DNA of 50,903 bases from a virus. Under the pieces are notes generated by a model, which saw only the letters and a list, made by a program, of their open reading frames with translations, was not told where the DNA came from and searched no databases. Location: positions 1 through 50,903 of IMG/VR virus record IMGVR_UViG_3300012920_000002; one strand, 5' to 3'. Made by a program: the position numbers and the translations under genes. Of the stretch, positions 48,267 to 50,903 are shown piece after piece (position 1 is the first letter of the stretch; every line of letters starts with the position of its first letter).

Positions 48267-48707
48267 CTACTCGTAGGCCTCGGTCCGGGCCTCGCGAGCC
48301 ATCACGAGCAGGAGCTGGCCGGAGATGGCCTGCCCGCTTCCCTCATGGGAGACCGCGATGCGCACCGGCGAGGGGTCGCTGTTGCCGGCGGCCTGGGCGT
48401 GGTCGGCGCCGTAGTAGGTCGCGCCGCGGCTGGCCATGGGCACGACGACCGGCGAGCCATTGGTCAGCGCGCCCTGGGCGTCGGACTTCGAGGACCACTC
48501 GGCGACAGCGTAGGTGCCATCACCGGAGAGGACCTGCAGCTTGACGGCGTCGGTCCCATGGGCGGCGACGTCGGCATCCGGGCAGAAGGACGCCGACACC
48601 AGGCGCCAGGGGGTGTCCCCTGGCAGCGGCAGCATCAGGAGAAGAGGAGCCCCAGCGGCGGCGTTGACGTGCAGCGGCCCGAGGGGGAGGTTCTGGAAGT
48701 TGGGCAT
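48267..48707 (-). CDS. Capsid decoration-like protein, 146 residues
   Basis: A small beta-rich protein directly after the major capsid protein, the usual place of decoration proteins. N-terminal FQNLPLGPLHVNAAAGAPLL and strand pairs near 60-110. GAGG is positioned 6 nt before the ATG. No family assignment. Confidence 0.55.
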   Translation of the reverse strand: MPNFQNLPLGPLHVNAAAGAPLLLMLPLPGDTPWRLVSASFCPDADVAAHGTDAVKLQVLSGDGTYAVAEWSSKSDAQGALTNGSPVVVPMASRGATYYGADHAQAAGNSDPSPVRIAVSHEGSGQAISGQLLLVMAREARTEAYE

Positions 48708-48750
48708 GGTGAGCCTCTCAGAAGGGGTGGACGGTCAGGTCAGGAGCAAT

Positions 48751-48776
48751 GCCGGGCAGGGGCTCCCCCACCCGGC
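48751..48776 (-). other. Hairpin after the capsid gene
   Basis: Arms GCCGGG and CCCGGC with additional internal G-C pairs lie between the capsid and decoration genes. No T-run follows, so partial termination or mRNA stabilisation at the highly expressed capsid gene is possible but not shown. Confidence 0.4.
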
Positions 48777-48789
48777 TGCAGCAGAGGGA

Positions 48790-50361
48790 TCAGGCGGCGA
48801 TGGAGCGGAAGCAGACGATGTTCTTCCGGTCCTTCGGGGCAGCGCAGTCGAAGGTGCCGCCCCAGCTGATGACGACGATGACCATGCCGTTGAGGATCTT
48901 GACCTCGGTCTGGATGCGGGCGGCCTGCTCCAGGTACAGCGACCACTCCTCGCGGTTGAAGAGCTGCGCGCTGGTGGTGCTCTTCGTCTCGCCGTCGTAG
49001 ATGCCGGCGGCGTTGAGGTCGGCGGTGATGAAGTCGTCGACCACCACCCGGGCACCGGCGACCGCCGCGACCTCGCGCTGATGGACGGTGGCCCGGTTGC
49101 CGTAGCGGTCGACGGTCTGGACCTGCTCCCACTGCGCGACGTGCTTGAAGAACGCCTCGCGGCTCAGGGTGAGGACCGTGGCCCCGTCACCGCCCAGCGG
49201 CCCCTCGATGTTGCCGTGGGCGCTCTGCACCATGCCCAGGGAGAAGCCCGCGGAGGCGTCGACCCAGTACTTGCCGGTCCCGCCGTCGATGCGCTGCGCA
49301 CGGTTGCGCAGCCCCTCCCAGATGCCGTTCCGGCGGTCCAGGGCCACCGCATACCCGTTCTCCGGGCTGCCGAAGATGCCGCGGGGGTCCCACATGACGC
49401 CGCCGGGGGCGTAGCTGTCGATGGGGTCGACGCCGTTGGCATTGCCGTTGACGACGGCGTCCGCGAGGGCGTACTTCATCGCCTTGGCCATCTTGCCGAT
49501 GATGGCGTTGTAGAAGTCGAGGATCGCCCGCTCGCTGGCACGCTCGTGGAAGGCGACCGCCGCACCGAGGTCCGAGGGCTTGATCTCGTCCATGCCGGTC
49601 TTCAGGGTGCTCAGGGGCAGATTGCCCGCCTCGGCCCCCGCCGCCACACCGCGCTGGTAGGGGATGACCCCGTTGGAGACGGTGGGGATCTTCATGCCGC
49701 CCTGGGTCAGGGGGTGGGTGGTGAAGAGGCCGGCGATGGTGGACTTGACGTGGATCTGGTCCCGGACCGTTGGCAGGGTCGGGGGCACGATCCAGTCCCC
49801 GCCGCTGCCGCTGTTGCTGCCCATGGCGCGGATCTGGCTGCGGATGGCGGCCGGTGCGCGGTCGAGGAGCTTGCGGATGCGGCCATCAAGGATGGGGGTG
49901 ACGCTCTGGCGGTCGTTCGGGGTCCAGAACAGCCCCCGGCGGGTGGCCTGCTTCTTGGCAGTGAGGACGAAGGCGCGCTGTGCCATGAGGCGCTGCAGCT
50001 CGGCCTGCCACTCACAGCGGGGGGTGTCGTCGAGCAGGCCCGCCGGGGGTGGGTCGCCGTCGTCGGAGCGGCTGGCGTCCCGCACCAGACGGAGACGCTC
50101 ATCGCCCTCCAGGTACATGCGCAGCTCGCCCTCTCCCTCGGCACCCGTGGGGGCGGGGGTGGCGTCCAGCTTGGCCTGCAGCTCGGTGTTCTTCTGCTGG
50201 ACCTGCCGGAGCAGCTCGCCGTGCTCGGTGATGGTGGTCTTGAGGTTCCGGTTCTCGTCGGACAGCTCGTTGAAGCCGTCGACCAGGAGGCCGGTGAGCC
50301 GCTTGGCTTCCTCCGGGGTCTTGGCGTTCTCGATGTCGGCGCGGGTGACGTTGATCGGCAT
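48790..50361 (-). CDS. Major capsid protein, HK97 fold, with scaffold-like N-terminus
   Basis: A 523-residue precursor. Residues about 1-70 are a charged coiled coil (TRADIENAKTPEEAKRLTGL, then ELSDENRNLKTTITEHGELL), the delta domain that acts as scaffold and is removed by the protease encoded just upstream. The rest fits the HK97 fold: GDWIVPPTLPTVRDQIHVKS (N-arm), then IPTVSNGVIPYQRG (E-loop region), and a P-domain helix (RASERAILDFYNAIIGKMAK). GAGGAG lies 7 nt before the ATG at 50361. Confidence 0.9.
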   Translation of the reverse strand: MPINVTRADIENAKTPEEAKRLTGLLVDGFNELSDENRNLKTTITEHGELLRQVQQKNTELQAKLDATPAPTGAEGEGELRMYLEGDERLRLVRDASRSDDGDPPPAGLLDDTPRCEWQAELQRLMAQRAFVLTAKKQATRRGLFWTPNDRQSVTPILDGRIRKLLDRAPAAIRSQIRAMGSNSGSGGDWIVPPTLPTVRDQIHVKSTIAGLFTTHPLTQGGMKIPTVSNGVIPYQRGVAAGAEAGNLPLSTLKTGMDEIKPSDLGAAVAFHERASERAILDFYNAIIGKMAKAMKYALADAVVNGNANGVDPIDSYAPGGVMWDPRGIFGSPENGYAVALDRRNGIWEGLRNRAQRIDGGTGKYWVDASAGFSLGMVQSAHGNIEGPLGGDGATVLTLSREAFFKHVAQWEQVQTVDRYGNRATVHQREVAAVAGARVVVDDFITADLNAAGIYDGETKSTTSAQLFNREEWSLYLEQAARIQTEVKILNGMVIVVISWGGTFDCAAPKDRKNIVCFRSIAA

Positions 50362-50384
50362 GGGGATCTCCTCTGGTGGCGCGA

Positions 50385-50903
50385 TCAGGCGGATGCAGGG
50401 AACCACCACGCAAATGCGTGCGCGGGCTCCTGGCGGGTGGGTGCCGGCTCAGGGGCAGGCGCGGGCTCCGGCTCGGTGACCGGAGCAGGGGTGGGAGTCG
50501 GCAGCGGCTGGCCGGCGGACTCCGCGAGGGCCCGGAAGCTGCGTGCGGCCTCGGAGTCGGGCTGCTCGATGAGGGAGCGGACGAAGACGACGCCCAGGCT
50601 GCGGACCAGGTGGTCGAGGTTGCCGTTGGGGGCGAGGCGCTTCAGCCAGTCGGGGAGTTGGTCGGAGAGCCCGTCGAGGCTGCGCTTCATCACCGCACGG
50701 CTGTTGCCGGGGATGAGGACGCTGCTGATCTCGATCAGCTCGTTGTCCTCGTAGCAGATGCCGCCCTTGGGGTTGTAGAACTTGTGCTCCTTGGGCAGGT
50801 CTCCCATCCAGGTCCGTCGCCGGGCCCGGGCGCGGATGGAGACGGCGAACATGAAGCCCTCGCGGTACTGCCGGCCGAGCAGCTTCCCGGTCTTGTTCTC
50901 CTC
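50385..50903 (-). CDS. Prohead protease, C-terminal part
   Basis: The continuation of the gene at 1-573; in the circular molecule base 50780 follows base 1. This portion has the rest of the protease domain (NELIEISSVLIPGNSRAVMK, where the family has EvS.V..PAN..A) and an acidic Pro/Glu-rich tail (TPTPAPVTEPEPAPAPEPAP). The stop is at 50385. Bases 50781-50903 repeat the start of the window. Confidence 0.88.
   Translation of the reverse strand, partial: EENKTGKLLGRQYREGFMFAVSIRARARRRTWMGDLPKEHKFYNPKGGICYEDNELIEISSVLIPGNSRAVMKRSLDGLSDQLPDWLKRLAPNGNLDHLVRSLGVVFVRSLIEQPDSEAARSFRALAESAGQPLPTPTPAPVTEPEPAPAPEPAPTRQEPAHAFAWWFPASA
50781..50903. repeat. Terminal direct repeat, copy 2 (circular join)
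   Basis: Identical to bases 1-123. Confidence 0.95.

Noticed and set aside
48514-50754. Plus-strand frame of 746 codons
   Set aside because: Shadow of the major capsid and protease genes.

Overview
The window is one complete, circularly closed genome of about 50.8 kb. Bases 1-123 recur exactly at 50781-50903, and the prohead protease gene reads straight across that join. It is a temperate tailed phage (or excised prophage) with an HK97-type head and a long tail built around a tape-measure protein, i.e. a siphovirus. The DNA is very GC-rich. A Myxococcota-like host is the best guess, for four reasons: attP lies inside the integrase gene, as in Myxococcus phage Mx8; a likely LexA operator resembles the Myxococcus LexA box; a sigma factor carries DCDDTDADGD-type loops; and a short lipoprotein is encoded among the tail genes. 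No single one of these is decisive.

Layout. On the minus strand, 17026 down to 2138 is one tightly overlapping operon. It runs through an HTH protein, a RusA-Dam fusion, a winged-helix protein, a DEDDh exonuclease, a zinc-finger/TOPRIM primase, a replication-like winged-helix protein, a ParB-like protein, about fourteen small orphans, a sigma-70-like protein, an AlpA-like HTH and both terminase subunits. A second minus-strand block starts with the portal at 1996, crosses the join, and continues with the capsid protein, connectors, tail tube, tail chaperones, tape measure and tail tip (38988), then fibre proteins and a lysis cluster ending at 31405. Plus-strand cargo genes (38288-38987) interrupt it. 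The lysogeny region (17273-19311) holds a plus-strand membrane protein, two divergent XRE repressors and four copies of a TGCAYGA-type operator. The rightward operon 19312-28851 carries small orphans, membrane micropeptides, a large sigma factor, two DNA methyltransferases, an excisionase-like protein and the integrase. Region 28951-31402 holds small regulators, including a LexA-like winged-helix protein behind an SOS-box-like operator.

The most unusual feature is a dispersed 28-bp palindrome: half-site ACGGTCCGGCGGAA plus its reverse complement, eight exact copies and five variants. Eight of the thirteen lie inside genes, always in frame, as inter-domain linkers or terminal tails. Two in tandem join a RusA resolvase to a Dam-like methyltransferase in a single protein. 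The remaining five lie between genes, three of them around the cargo genes at 38.2-39.0 kb. This looks like a protein-tolerated palindromic element, analogous in behaviour to Rickettsia palindromic elements but unrelated to anything I recognise.

Other notable features are an attP with four plus two arm-type sites embedded in the integrase gene, a duplicated candidate late promoter region with three 10-bp-phased CTGGGG repeats, two phage-encoded sigma-like proteins, and a likely tail-chaperone frameshift.
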